A stretch of DNA of 50,787 bases from Lingula anatina (Eukaryota; Brachiopoda; Lingulata; Lingulida; Lingulidae): the NCBI RefSeq assembly GCF_001039355.2, contig NW_019773773.1, forward strand, positions 1 through 50,787, given 5' to 3'. Shown here piece by piece: positions 11,676-23,000 of the stretch. The position numbers and the translations under genes are program-made. A model generated the notes under the pieces. That model was not told the DNA's origin. It was given only the letters and a program-made list of their open reading frames with translations, and did no database searches. Numbering within the stretch: the first letter of the stretch is position 1; the number at the start of each line of letters is the position of its first letter.

Positions 11676-13663
11676 CAAAAGCAAAAAGTAGAGAGTGTTG
11701 AAGGAATACATTAGTCAGTGACTGTGCTGCAATAAATATTTCATTAAAATATTCTGACTATTTTTAAAGTGTATCTTGATCGTGATATCATCTACGGGCT
11801 AAGTTCTCTTCAACATTTCATTGGCTATTCCTTTTCCAGTTTTTACCTGTCCCAGAACTCATGCCAATACGTCTGACCAGGCAAATTTTGAATGTGATGA
11901 TGCCACTGCGGGAAAAGGGATTAATAGAAAGCACCATGGTGCATGCATTGCGTGCCCTGCGTGCAAACTATGATCTTCTTCTGAACACTATGGATGTATT
12001 TGTCAAAGACCTTTCTGTCGATTGGCTGGTAGGTTAATAGCTATTTAATGATAAATAACTTTCAAGCTACTTAGAACAAAATACCGTGGGTTTTTAGATG
12101 ATGTGTTCCAAAGAAGAGATGCTAAATATATTTACCTTTGGCAGCGTACACAATTAAGATTTTTTTAATTGTTTAAATTGGCAAACAAGGTCTCTTAGTG
12201 CAGCAGGACATATTAAAAAATTTAATGTATGTGGCAGAAATTTGGTAGATAAGGACAGATTATTAAATTAAGAATTAAGACAAACAGTTGTGGAAGTAGT
12301 CTTTTTAAAAATAGTTTTCTTTTGAATTATTTGTGTTCACTATTTGTAGCATATTATTGTATACATTTTAAAAACTCCAAAGTTAACATCAATAGAAATA
12401 TGCATAAATTGGTTGATGAATGTGAGATACACTCAGTGCAATTTATTGCAGGCTTTAGCTGAGAGACAGCTTCAGGCTACCCCGTCATCCCAAGAGGATA
12501 AAGAGGATGCTAAGTGGTACCCAAAGCAAAAAGTAGCTTTTGCCAAAAGAAAACTGAAGGGTGCTAACCCATGGTGTATAACAAGGTAATTAGAGAAAAA
12601 ACAGTTTAGGTCAGTAGACACCTCTGTATAATATTTTGGACCAGTTGAAAAAAGTAATATTTTGTACAAGGTGATCCTGACTGACGAACCATGTACATTA
12701 TGATATTTGTTGAAAGTAGATCTGTTTTAGGTAAACAGTGGTATGTGGGAGTATGTGCAAAGTATGGTAGCTTTGAATGCTTTGTCATGAAGTGCAGTGC
12801 TGCACATGGAATACTTTCTAAAAATATTACATATCTTTTACTTAAAAGGATAACTGTTCATTTTGGCCAAAATAATTTTCCTAGTGTAAAAGACAATTTT
12901 CCCGTACTTAGCAATGGTTAGTTAATCCATTTATATATTCAAAGTTAGTCCCTGATTTTTTTTACTAAAAAGTTGGTTTTTGTAACAATCGCCTTAGAAA
13001 TTTTTGCAGTGTGCAGCCATCAGTGGAGGTCACATGGTCCAATGACAAACAAAGATTTTAGAATAATTGCTATAACTTCTGTTTTTGTGGTAAAATAGAA
13101 AATATTATATTTCTGTAATTGTTTACAATGTATTTATTGTGAAATATAGATCTCATACGAAGAGTTGTTATCCCTTAAGTCTGAGACACTTATGACCAGC
13201 CACCTTGGCTCCCAATTTCAACTCTACACAACTTTCTGTTTCCATTGAATACTGTCTTTAAAATTTTGTAACTTGAATATCCTTCACTGAGGATCACTCC
13301 ATATTTTTCATTTTTTTTAAAACCAATTTATAAAATGAGAATCACCAAACATTTTCCATAGTTACAAAATCTGTGGTACTGGTTCAGATATTACTGATTA
13401 ATTTTAAGAAAAGTAGCATTTTTTTGTTTTTGCCCAGATTTTTCCCTTCTTTTATTTCAAGGGATGAACTGGAACTAGGTCACAAGAAGAGAGGGAAGAC
13501 TTATCAGGCATTTATTGCAATAACACAAGGACAAGACAACACAAGAACCAAGTTTGCAGAAATGGATCTTACTCCAGAGCAGCAAGTGGCTTGTCTCATA
13601 GACCAGGCAACAGACCCTAATATATTAGGCAGAGCTTATGCAGGCTGGGAACCCTGGGTCTGA
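61..13663 (+). CDS. PRKDC: DNA-dependent protein kinase catalytic subunit (DNA-PKcs), 3' part
   Basis: Giant PI3K-like serine/threonine kinase recruited by Ku to DNA ends; central to non-homologous end joining in the nucleus. The window opens in an intron, so the N-terminal HEAT repeats (most of the roughly 4,100-residue protein) lie upstream. About 20 exons are readable, all with GT-AG borders and matching phases, and they follow vertebrate DNA-PKcs segment by segment: FAT region, kinase with [10 protein letters not shown] and GIGDRHL, activation segment DFGHAFG, and a FATC end at GWEPWV followed by TGA. ATM, ATR, mTOR and SMG1 do not match this order or these strings. Two kinase exons are duplicated (see their entries). 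DNA-PKcs is absent from flies and nematodes but present in many other invertebrates, so its presence is informative about the host. The identity is firm; the use of the duplicated exons is not. Confidence 0.95.
669..748. repeat. (TA)n and (ATC)n microsatellites
   Basis: A TA-rich run at about 669-710 and a TCA/ATC run at 725-748, in a PRKDC intron. Confidence 0.85.
992..1336 (+). mobile_element. TTAA-flanked miniature inverted-repeat element, copy 1
   Basis: About 345 bp bounded by TTAA and inverted ends AGGGATAATAA...TTATTATCCCT, in a PRKDC intron. No coding capacity. A perfect 28-bp palindrome sits at 1164-1191 near its centre. TTAA target duplications recall piggyBac-type elements; the TIR family is not one I can name. 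Confidence 0.7.
3650..4986 (+). repeat. Dispersed short repeat pair in PRKDC introns
   Basis: Two related stretches of about 70 bp, at 3650-3720 and 4915-4986, share GCACCCTCAGAGTGCT followed by TCTAGTTTA and TTTCATATTA. They lie in different introns in the same orientation; source unknown. Confidence 0.5.
6879..7110 (+). repeat. PRKDC: Tandem copies of a PRKDC intron-exon border
   Basis: Blocks starting CCTTGGAATACAAAGG (6879) and CCTTGAGATACAAAGG (6991) run for about 110 bp to AAAGCTTAGTTTA and a TATAG. The true exon at 7089 then repeats the start of the unit (AAAGACCTTGA at 7097-7107). The middle copy carries a decoy acceptor. Confidence 0.6.
7222..8441 (+). repeat. PRKDC duplicated segment, first copy
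   Basis: About 1.2 kb closely matching 9203-10416, covering two exons and parts of the introns around them, with scattered substitutions and small indels. It ends at the N at 8442. Confidence 0.85.
7605..8252 (+). CDS. PRKDC: PRKDC kinase N-lobe exon pair, first copy
   Basis: Two exons, 7605-7767 and 7964-8252. The first leads into the kinase; the second carries the N-lobe and ATP-binding stretch [13 protein letters not shown]. Compared with the second copy at 9580-10227, this copy reads PMPEYH and SSMRKPKR where the other reads PLPEYH and SSLRRPKR; the second copy agrees with the vertebrate protein at these sites. The first exon is entered in phase 0 and the second is left in phase 2, for a total of 452 nt. 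The pair can therefore replace, but cannot be joined in series to, the second copy without a frameshift. It is either one allele placed beside the other by the assembler or a mutually exclusive cassette. Confidence 0.8.
8443..9202. other. Unmatched segment between the PRKDC duplicates
   Basis: About 760 bp with no counterpart at 6450-7221. Its right half (8900-9200) is less AT-rich than the intron around it. No protein family recognised in any frame. It may be an allele-specific insertion or a misjoined contig end. Confidence 0.4.
9203..10416 (+). repeat. PRKDC duplicated segment, second copy
   Basis: Partner of 7222-8441, offset by about 1.98 kb in direct orientation. Between the copies, 8443-9202 has no match to the corresponding upstream intron. 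Confidence 0.85.
9580..10227 (+). CDS. PRKDC: PRKDC kinase N-lobe exon pair, second copy
   Basis: Exons 9580-9742 and 9939-10227, the same lengths as the first copy (163 and 289 nt) and with the same flanking intron sequence. Splice sites are intact and there is no stop, so both copies could code. Differences are scattered single bases in exons and introns, including [10 protein letters not shown] in copy one against [10 protein letters not shown] here. Residues typical of the family, such as PLPEYH and SLRRPKR, are kept here. This pair sits next to the following exon at 10634, so if only one copy is real this is the simpler choice for the 3' junction. The allelic explanation is more likely than a true cassette because an N closes the first copy. 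Confidence 0.8.
10634..13663 (+). CDS. PRKDC: PRKDC kinase C-lobe, regulatory tail and FATC exons
   Basis: Exons 10634-10723, 11048-11197, 11350-11551, 11840-12028, 12452-12585 and 13462-13663. They encode VGLIEWVN, the insert with [11 protein letters not shown], the catalytic loop [12 protein letters not shown] (Asp-Arg-His plus Asn), the activation motif [21 protein letters not shown], the stretch [10 protein letters not shown], and a final FATC exon ending [13 protein letters not shown] then GWEPWV. All key catalytic residues are present, so the kinase is expected to be active. The FATC tail, as in other PIKKs, packs on the kinase domain and is required for activity. The last intron (12586-13461) carries a TTAA-flanked miniature transposon. 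Confidence 0.93.
11640..11673. repeat. (GA)n microsatellite
   Basis: Uninterrupted AG repeat in the PRKDC intron after the activation-segment exon. Confidence 0.9.
12842..13178 (-). mobile_element. TTAA-flanked miniature inverted-repeat element, copy 2
   Basis: A diverged copy of the element at 992-1336 in opposite orientation, in the last PRKDC intron. Shared internal stretches include the TTTTGGCCAAAA region near one end, the TAGTCCCTG region, and CATACGAAGAGTT near the other. It lacks the central palindrome. Confidence 0.7.
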
Positions 13664-14102
13664 TATAAATGTCCCAAAATATAATACTGCAATGCTGGCA
13701 CGCCTGACATGTATGCATTCTACAGCTTAAGACAAAGAAATTCTTCAACTTTGTCTGCAGTCTTTTTTGTGATTTTCAATTTTACCTAAAGAGGGAGAAA
13801 CCTGCTGCATGAAGTCTTGATTAACTTTTGAAAAGTGGACTTGCAACATGTAACCAGACTTACTTTATTTCAAAACAAACAAAAAGCATCTCAAGACATG
13901 TCAGAAAGTATCAAATGGATGCAGTGGGGTCAGAAAAAAGCCCCCCAAGTCAGTGAATATTCATACCTTTACATTTGTTTCAGTGCACAACTGTTATACT
14001 TTTGTTTTAATTGGATACTGGTTGTATCCATATGATGACTTAATTACAATGTTCTGCAGATTGAGAAATGTGCAGGCAGGCACTGCTGCAGAATTAAATA
14101 AA
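13664..14102 (+). terminator. PRKDC: PRKDC 3' untranslated region with poly(A) signal
   Basis: Follows the TGA of the FATC exon without a splice signal. An AATAAA hexamer at 14097-14102 is the first good poly(A) signal downstream. No conserved reading frame is seen. The cleavage site is inferred to lie shortly after 14102. Confidence 0.5.
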
Positions 14103-14606
14103 ATCAAGATTCTTATAAATCACTTTGCTCAACTTTGTATTTACTTTTTGCTACTTCCAGTTGGATATTTCATAGAGTGAAAACACTTGTTTAGTCACAT
14201 ACTTAGGAGGCTTCAGAGAAAGCATAGTGTGCAGGCCCTCTGCCAAAACTGACAAACTTAACATGCCATGGTTTGTTGCATGAAAACTTGACGTCCTGAG
14301 GATTTTAACACAATAAAATGAAGTAAACCAAACCTCACAATTAAAGAACCCTTGGATATTCTCAAATAATAATCAGAATGACCACTAAGTGGATCACACA
14401 AATCAAATTTCAAAATTGCTCTAATCAGTGAGGGTTTCAAGCTTAAATTATTTCAAAAAATTTACTACAATAATATTTCTTTAAAGTTGCAATAATTTTC
14501 AGCTAACTGATCTTCAAATAAACATTGTGAAACCACAACTTATAACACGAAGTTTGCAGTTCTAGTCTCACTTTATCTTAAATAATGTGAAAAGCTTAAA
14601 AAAAGT
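14103..14606. other. Intergenic spacer between convergent PRKDC and YEATS4
   Basis: About 0.5 kb of AT-rich sequence between the poly(A) signals of two tail-to-tail genes. Only short, unconserved reading frames; no RNA gene or repeat recognised. Confidence 0.5.
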
Positions 14607-14623
14607 TTTATTACATTTTTATT
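14607..14623 (-). terminator. YEATS4: YEATS4 poly(A) signals
   Basis: On the minus strand AATAAA occurs at 14618-14623 and again at 14607-14612, about 255-270 bp beyond the YEATS4 stop. They mark the probable 3' end of that transcript; which one is used cannot be told from sequence. Confidence 0.45.
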
Positions 14624-14877
14624 ACAGATATATACATATAGGATGCCTTCCACAGTTAGTGGTATTCAATTGGCAGTCAAATATATACAACTTGAAGCTG
14701 CTTAACAGTCCGTGCAAACCACTGGGGTAAAAACTTTCAGCTACAGTTATTTTTCATATTTCAAATTTCAAACCTTCCTGATGCACAGTTCATTATCATT
14801 TTGGTGTTCAAATATGATTACATTTCAATGCCCTATTGAGATTTTGAAAGCACTGAATTTTGCAGCCCAGGATCAAG

Positions 14878-17385
<2,508 letters not shown>

Positions 17386-17555
17386 GCTTCCAACCTTCAA
17401 AGTTCAACCATCGTGGCGGCAACATGAGGCATAAACCATAAAGTCAATGTGGTGGTCTCGTGTTCAAATCGAAAGCATTATCGAAAGCGAGGCAGCCATT
17501 GATTGTTTACTCTATTTGACGTCGTTTACGTTGAGGCATTACCAGGCCGGGAAGC
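17386..17555. promoter_or_regulatory. Shared bidirectional promoter of YEATS4 and PARP1
   Basis: Only 170 bp separate the two start codons, so both promoters and both 5' leaders must share this interval. It is richer in CpG than the surrounding introns. Visible elements: two copies of ATCGAAAGC at 17468-17476 and 17480-17488, and a CRE-like TGACGTCG at 17517-17524. No TATA box is placed convincingly for either direction. PARP1's ATG at 17556 has a good context (G at +4). Element functions are guesses from sequence only. Confidence 0.65.
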
Positions 17556-19389
17556 ATGGCAGACCACCACGACCTCCCATTTAAAGCCGAATATGCAAAA
17601 AGTAATCGTGCATCATGCAAAAAATGCAAAGAACTCATTTCCAAAGACACTCTGCGATTGGCAGTAATGGTTCAGGTAAGATTAAATAGAAAAGTTGTTC
17701 ATGGTAAAAACCACTTCGCTAGCATTGTGTTCAGGCATGTTTACACTGTCACATTCGAAACCAGACCGGAAATAGGTTACTGATGTCACTTGCTGGGCTT
17801 TCAAAATCTGAGGCGCTTAGAGTGTCCCATTGCATTTTGATCGCCTGGTCACGTCATAAATATTGTTTCCACATTTGGTTCAGATAGCTTGGCTGGTTTC
17901 AGGTTGGGCACTTGGGTCAGTAGATACAGGGGATCAGGGAACGAAACCGGCGAAATGAGCAAGGGGGAGGAGGGGAGAGAGAGAGAGAGAGATGATGCAT
18001 TTTAAAATTATTTTAATTATTTTATATATATTGAAACACGTTGAAAGTTAAGATTTATTTAATGTTGATAATTTACAAAAAACGCTAACGTTTTTGTTGT
18101 TATTTAATTGGTGTTTGCATTTGACTTATTTAAATAGCTATTGTAATTTTCATGAAGATGTACGATTTAGCAGTCAACAGTATTTGAGAGCACTTTCAGA
18201 GTATGCGACAAAATATAGATGAATTTATATATTAAAAATGATTTCTTTATGGAGCCCAAGGAGAAATCTTATTTCACTACTTTGTCTTAAATAATTGATA
18301 CATTGTGAAATATTTTAAATATTAAAAAAATAAGTAAATAAAATTTGCTTTTTTTTGTAATTGCTAGTACATTGTACAGGTAAAGTAATGGGGTAAAATG
18401 ATTTACTCTGTAACTTATGGGGTACAAGGCATATAATTTTACAAATTGTTTTTTTTTTATTTCAGTCTCCACATTTTGATGGAAAGGTAAATATTGTTAA
18501 TAAAAGACCTCTTTTAATATTAGAAACAACTTAATCTTTTTTATGACACCTTAGAAATGCACTCTAAGTAATTTTAGCATTAATATTTTTTGTGAAATCT
18601 TCACAGCTGAATACTTCTAAAAGTTGCAAATACACATCCATATACCTCATAAGAAAGGCTTTTCCAAATGATGTTGTAATAAATAAAGAAATAACATAAC
18701 ATAACATAAAATTAAACATGTTATCAGATGCATACTAGTAAAGGTTTTAAATTTACTGTTGATAAAGAAAATGAAAAATGACTTTTTTTTGTACAATTAC
18801 ATGGTGGAGTTGTCATTTGATTTATATTTATATAATATGATTAAATCACAAAGCATTCAAGTATCCTACACATATTTCTAGATTCCAAACTGGTTTCACT
18901 ACAAGTGTTTTTGGACAAAAGCCAAAGTTCTTGCTGCCCATGATATACATGGTTTTGATGCACTGAGATGGGATGATCAGAAGAAGATCAAAGACCACAT
19001 AGAAGGTAACCACGTGATTGCCATAATATAGAAATGTATAGAGATTTAGATAGATTATTGTGTGTGGCTGGTGTGGATGTGTTCTTATGTAAAGATCCAG
19101 ATTAAAATAGACTGAGACTGATTTGTCTTTATTTGATAACAGAAGGGCATTCAGATTAAACCGTGCTTAAATCTGCCTTTTACTGTTTTTTATTTTCCTT
19201 TGAGACTAAAATTTCAGAATGATTTTTTTATTGAACTATAAGCACAACCAAGACACAACCTCAAACTGATGACAATATGACCTTTTATGAGTGCAATATT
19301 TATCCACTTTCCTAATCAACTTCAATATTTATGTTCGTCCAACTGTTACTTATAAGCACTTTTCACACTTGAATTTTTATTATTATAAC

Positions 19390-19430
<41 letters not shown>

Positions 19431-20020
19431 TAAATGTTTGCATGCAGGTGGTGGTGGTGGTGATGCAGCCCCAAAAGGCGGCAGCACTGCAGGGGACGAT
19501 GCTGCATATAAAGATTTTTGTGTGGAGTATGCCAAGTCAAACAGGAGCAAGTGTCGCGGATGTGAGGAAAAGATTGAGAAGGTCTGTACAGTGTGTGACA
19601 GCATCTTGGATCACTTAAGCAGAGTACTTTTACCCCTATGCTAAACTTCTTGTGATTTGGTGTTTATCCTTTCGGATTTTACCGTAAATATTTTAAGAAT
19701 TTTACTTTTCCATTTTCTTTTAAAAAAATACCAGTCCTGCAGATTCATTTAGGATTTTTATAGGGTCTGTTTATCAGGTGACGCATGTATTTTCTGTAAT
19801 AATTTCTTGAAGTAGCTCTTACTTTTAACAGCATTTAATGATTCATTCTATTATTATTATTTCCTTTTTTTGAATAACAGGATGCAGTGAGGATCTCCAT
19901 GAAGGAGTATGAGAGTGAACGTGCTAAGATGTATGGGCCTCAGGACAGATGGCATCATGTGGACTGTTTTGTTGAGAACAGAGATGAGCTGCAGTTTTCA
20001 TCTGACATGAACCCAGACAA
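17556..20020 (+). CDS. PARP1: PARP1 exons for zinc fingers 1 and 2
   Basis: Exons 17556-17675, 18466-18486, 18882-19005, 19448-19581 and 19881-20020. Zn1: CKKC at residues 21-24 and FHYKC with H53 and C56. Zn2: CRGC in exon four and RWHHVDC in exon five. Together these recognise strand breaks. Exon two is a 21-nt microexon encoding SPHFDGK. Exon four opens with a run of GGT codons giving a poly-glycine linker between the fingers, just after a (TTA)n microsatellite in the intron. The donor after 19581 (GTCTGT) is weak, but phase and homology both support it. Confidence 0.94.
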
Positions 20021-23000
20021 GTAGGCATCTAACACCCCATTTCCATAGATTAGATCGACCTATTTTAGATCGACCTAACTCCCTGGGGGTTCACGCTAAA
20101 TAGCTGTCAGCCGGGCGGACACGAAAGTTAATTAACCCTTACAGCTTGTAGTAGGCGGGGACGGACACTTAAGGGGGATTATCTGACAGTAATCTAGTGA
20201 GAGTCCCCGCGGTGATAGATCGATCTAAAGTTTTGGGAATAGAGCCTAAGTTTCCACTAGCTTGGTTTCCAAATTCCATTGCAAACTTTGTGTTGTTTAG
20301 TTAAGCTCATATTTTGGGTAATTGTCTTAGTTTATATTTGCCTTAACAAAATTAGAATATGTTTAGCATTTTGCCAAAGTTAATTTTGCTAAAGATTGTC
20401 GAGTTCTGCCTAACTTAGGATCCTATTTAGAAAAAATTGGGCTTTTTTACATTGGTGTTATTAGTTACTCCTTTTTGAAAAGTAGGGGTAAATTTTCTTA
20501 AAATATGAAAGATCCCAAAGATTTACAAAAAACTTTTTGTCTGTTTTTGATGGTAATTTCTTGGCAAAGTCACTGTGTTGGATTCTTTGACAGGTGTCAT
20601 CATCTTCATTTTGTTGATATAACTACACATTTCATTCTGTTAAAGGCTAATTATCAATGTGTGTTTTAGTATATATTGTTAAAGCAGTCTGAAAGAGACA
20701 TCACACTAAGCATGGTGATATGCTGCTAGGGATGGCATTGCTTTTTTGTCTCATTTGAATAATTATGGTGGATTTCTTTAGAATCCCTGGATACAAAAGC
20801 TTGAAGAAAGAAGATAAGGAGATGGTGAAAGAGAAACTTGGAGCAGGGAGCAGTGGGTGGGTTATAAGTTTATTCTTTGATTATTAGCAACATAACTCTG
20901 CCTGTGGTTGAATAATAATTATAACAATGGTGATGATAATGATGATGAGGATGATGAATTGTCATAATGATGCTTATTCAACCAGATCAAGTATATACAT
21001 AAAATAGTATTACATATAATTGGACATTAACTTACTGTCCCTCACTGAGAAGGTCAAAAAGAAGGCATTATTATATAGAAAATTGAGTGAAATGATCAAG
21101 ACCAAACTAAGGGATTGAGACAGTGGTGTTTCACCAAGCAAAATGGCATCTTTTGCAGATATAAGATGTATAAAATATGCTCCTTGTAATTTGTATAATT
21201 ACATGTAATTAAGATATCTGTGATTATATTGTTTGTTTATGTATAGGAAGAAACGGAAGGGTGATAAGAAGAAGGAAGTACCAAACAAAAAGGCAAAGAA
21301 AGAGGAAACAGAAGAAGAAAAGGCATTGAAGGTATGTCTATTATCAAAATTCTACCTAAGCCATTTTTTGTGATAGCCAAATAATCCACGAAATAAATCT
21401 CACTGAAATGATGATTTGGGGAAATATTACCATATAGTCCCTTGCTCTCAGCTTTTACTCTGTGAAAATATTCTTTTTATGATAACAATGGAGGGTAGAT
21501 TATTCACTATTTAAAGATATTGAAGTTTTACATTTTTTTCCAAGGAACAAAGTGAAATGATCTGGAAGATAAGAGATAATTTACAGAAGGCAGTTTCCAA
21601 TGTGGCTTTAAAGGGACTCTTAGATTATAATGATCAACAGATTCCCTCTGGAGAGAGCAAGGTAAGTGTGAGAATAACATTAATTGCTTCACCCAGTATT
21701 TCTTTACCTCCCTCACTGTGTTATATTTATGTGTATTCTTTCTAAATATTTGATATTGGCATATGTCACTTAATTTTGATGAAGTTTGTTTGTGCCTTTT
21801 GATGTTGCAAATATATATCTACATTAAATAGACAAAACTAAACAAAAACATGAACAAGGCATAGTTCAATTATTGATTTGTTTTTTTTTTTTAATATTTT
21901 TCATTCTTAAATAAAATTAAAATTTGTTCTTATTTTTGTCTATTTTTTAGCTTCTGGACAATGTAGCAGATTGTATGGCATTTGGAGCTCTGAAGAACTG
22001 TCCAGAATGTAAAGAAGGACAGTTGGTTTACAGCAGTGATGGCTACAAGTGCACAGGAAACCTGAGTGCTTGGACCAAGTGTATGTATGTCACCAAAAAC
22101 CCTGCCAGGAAAGCCTTCAAAATTCCAACAGAGTACCATGATGTAGAATTCCTGTGAGTTGCCTTGTGTTTGGTATTTTTAAAGTTATGAATCTCCTTCC
22201 AGTCCACATTAACCACCCAGAGGGTTGTAAACAGAACATTATATACATCCTAAAATACTAAAACATCTCTTAAGTTGCAGTCTGTCAAATTTTCATGCAT
22301 ATAGAACTGTAAGACATTTTAACATGGGCAGTGGATTATCCAACACTACCCATTTATTCCTGAAGCTGAAATATACAAAGTGAGTTGTAATTAGTGATAA
22401 ATTATCTAAATTTCATTCCTCTTTTTATGGACATTTTTTGAAGCACAATGCTGGGGATCTTTAAAGCATGGAAGACTTTAACTGACATTTGAAATGCTGT
22501 TAATCTTGTTCCAGTAAGAAGTACAAGTATGTGAAGAAAGAGAGAGTCTGGCCAAAGGTCAGCGTGGTCACCACAGAGGGTCCTATCAGCTCATCAGGGG
22601 TTGCTCTTGGGTAAGAGACTAGACCTGGTAAAATATCTAGTACTTGGTTTTGTTGAGTCAGGAGATAAATCTGCTATTCAAGTTGATAGCCTTAGATCTT
22701 AGCTTCTAAAGACAGTTTGAAGGTTGAATTGTCCAGTTTACCTTTTTAAGTGTTCTTCAAAAATTCTGATTATTTGCCAGTATACCAACTTGATCTCTGT
22801 AATACACCATTAAGTATAAATTCATTAAGAAAAATGAATGGAGTAAGTATGAAAATGCTTCATAATATAATACAGTCATTATTACTCTATGTCAATGTGA
22901 ACATTTGAGAATTTTCAAATAGGGAATACAACATGGTTGTCTGAAGTTAGAAACTCACTCAAATTTCACAAAAAGCGAAAGACTGGTGGTAATTAGCACA

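Noticed and set aside
61-13663. Kinase as ATM, ATR, mTOR or SMG1
   Set aside because: The order and wording of motifs ([48 protein letters not shown]) match DNA-PKcs best.
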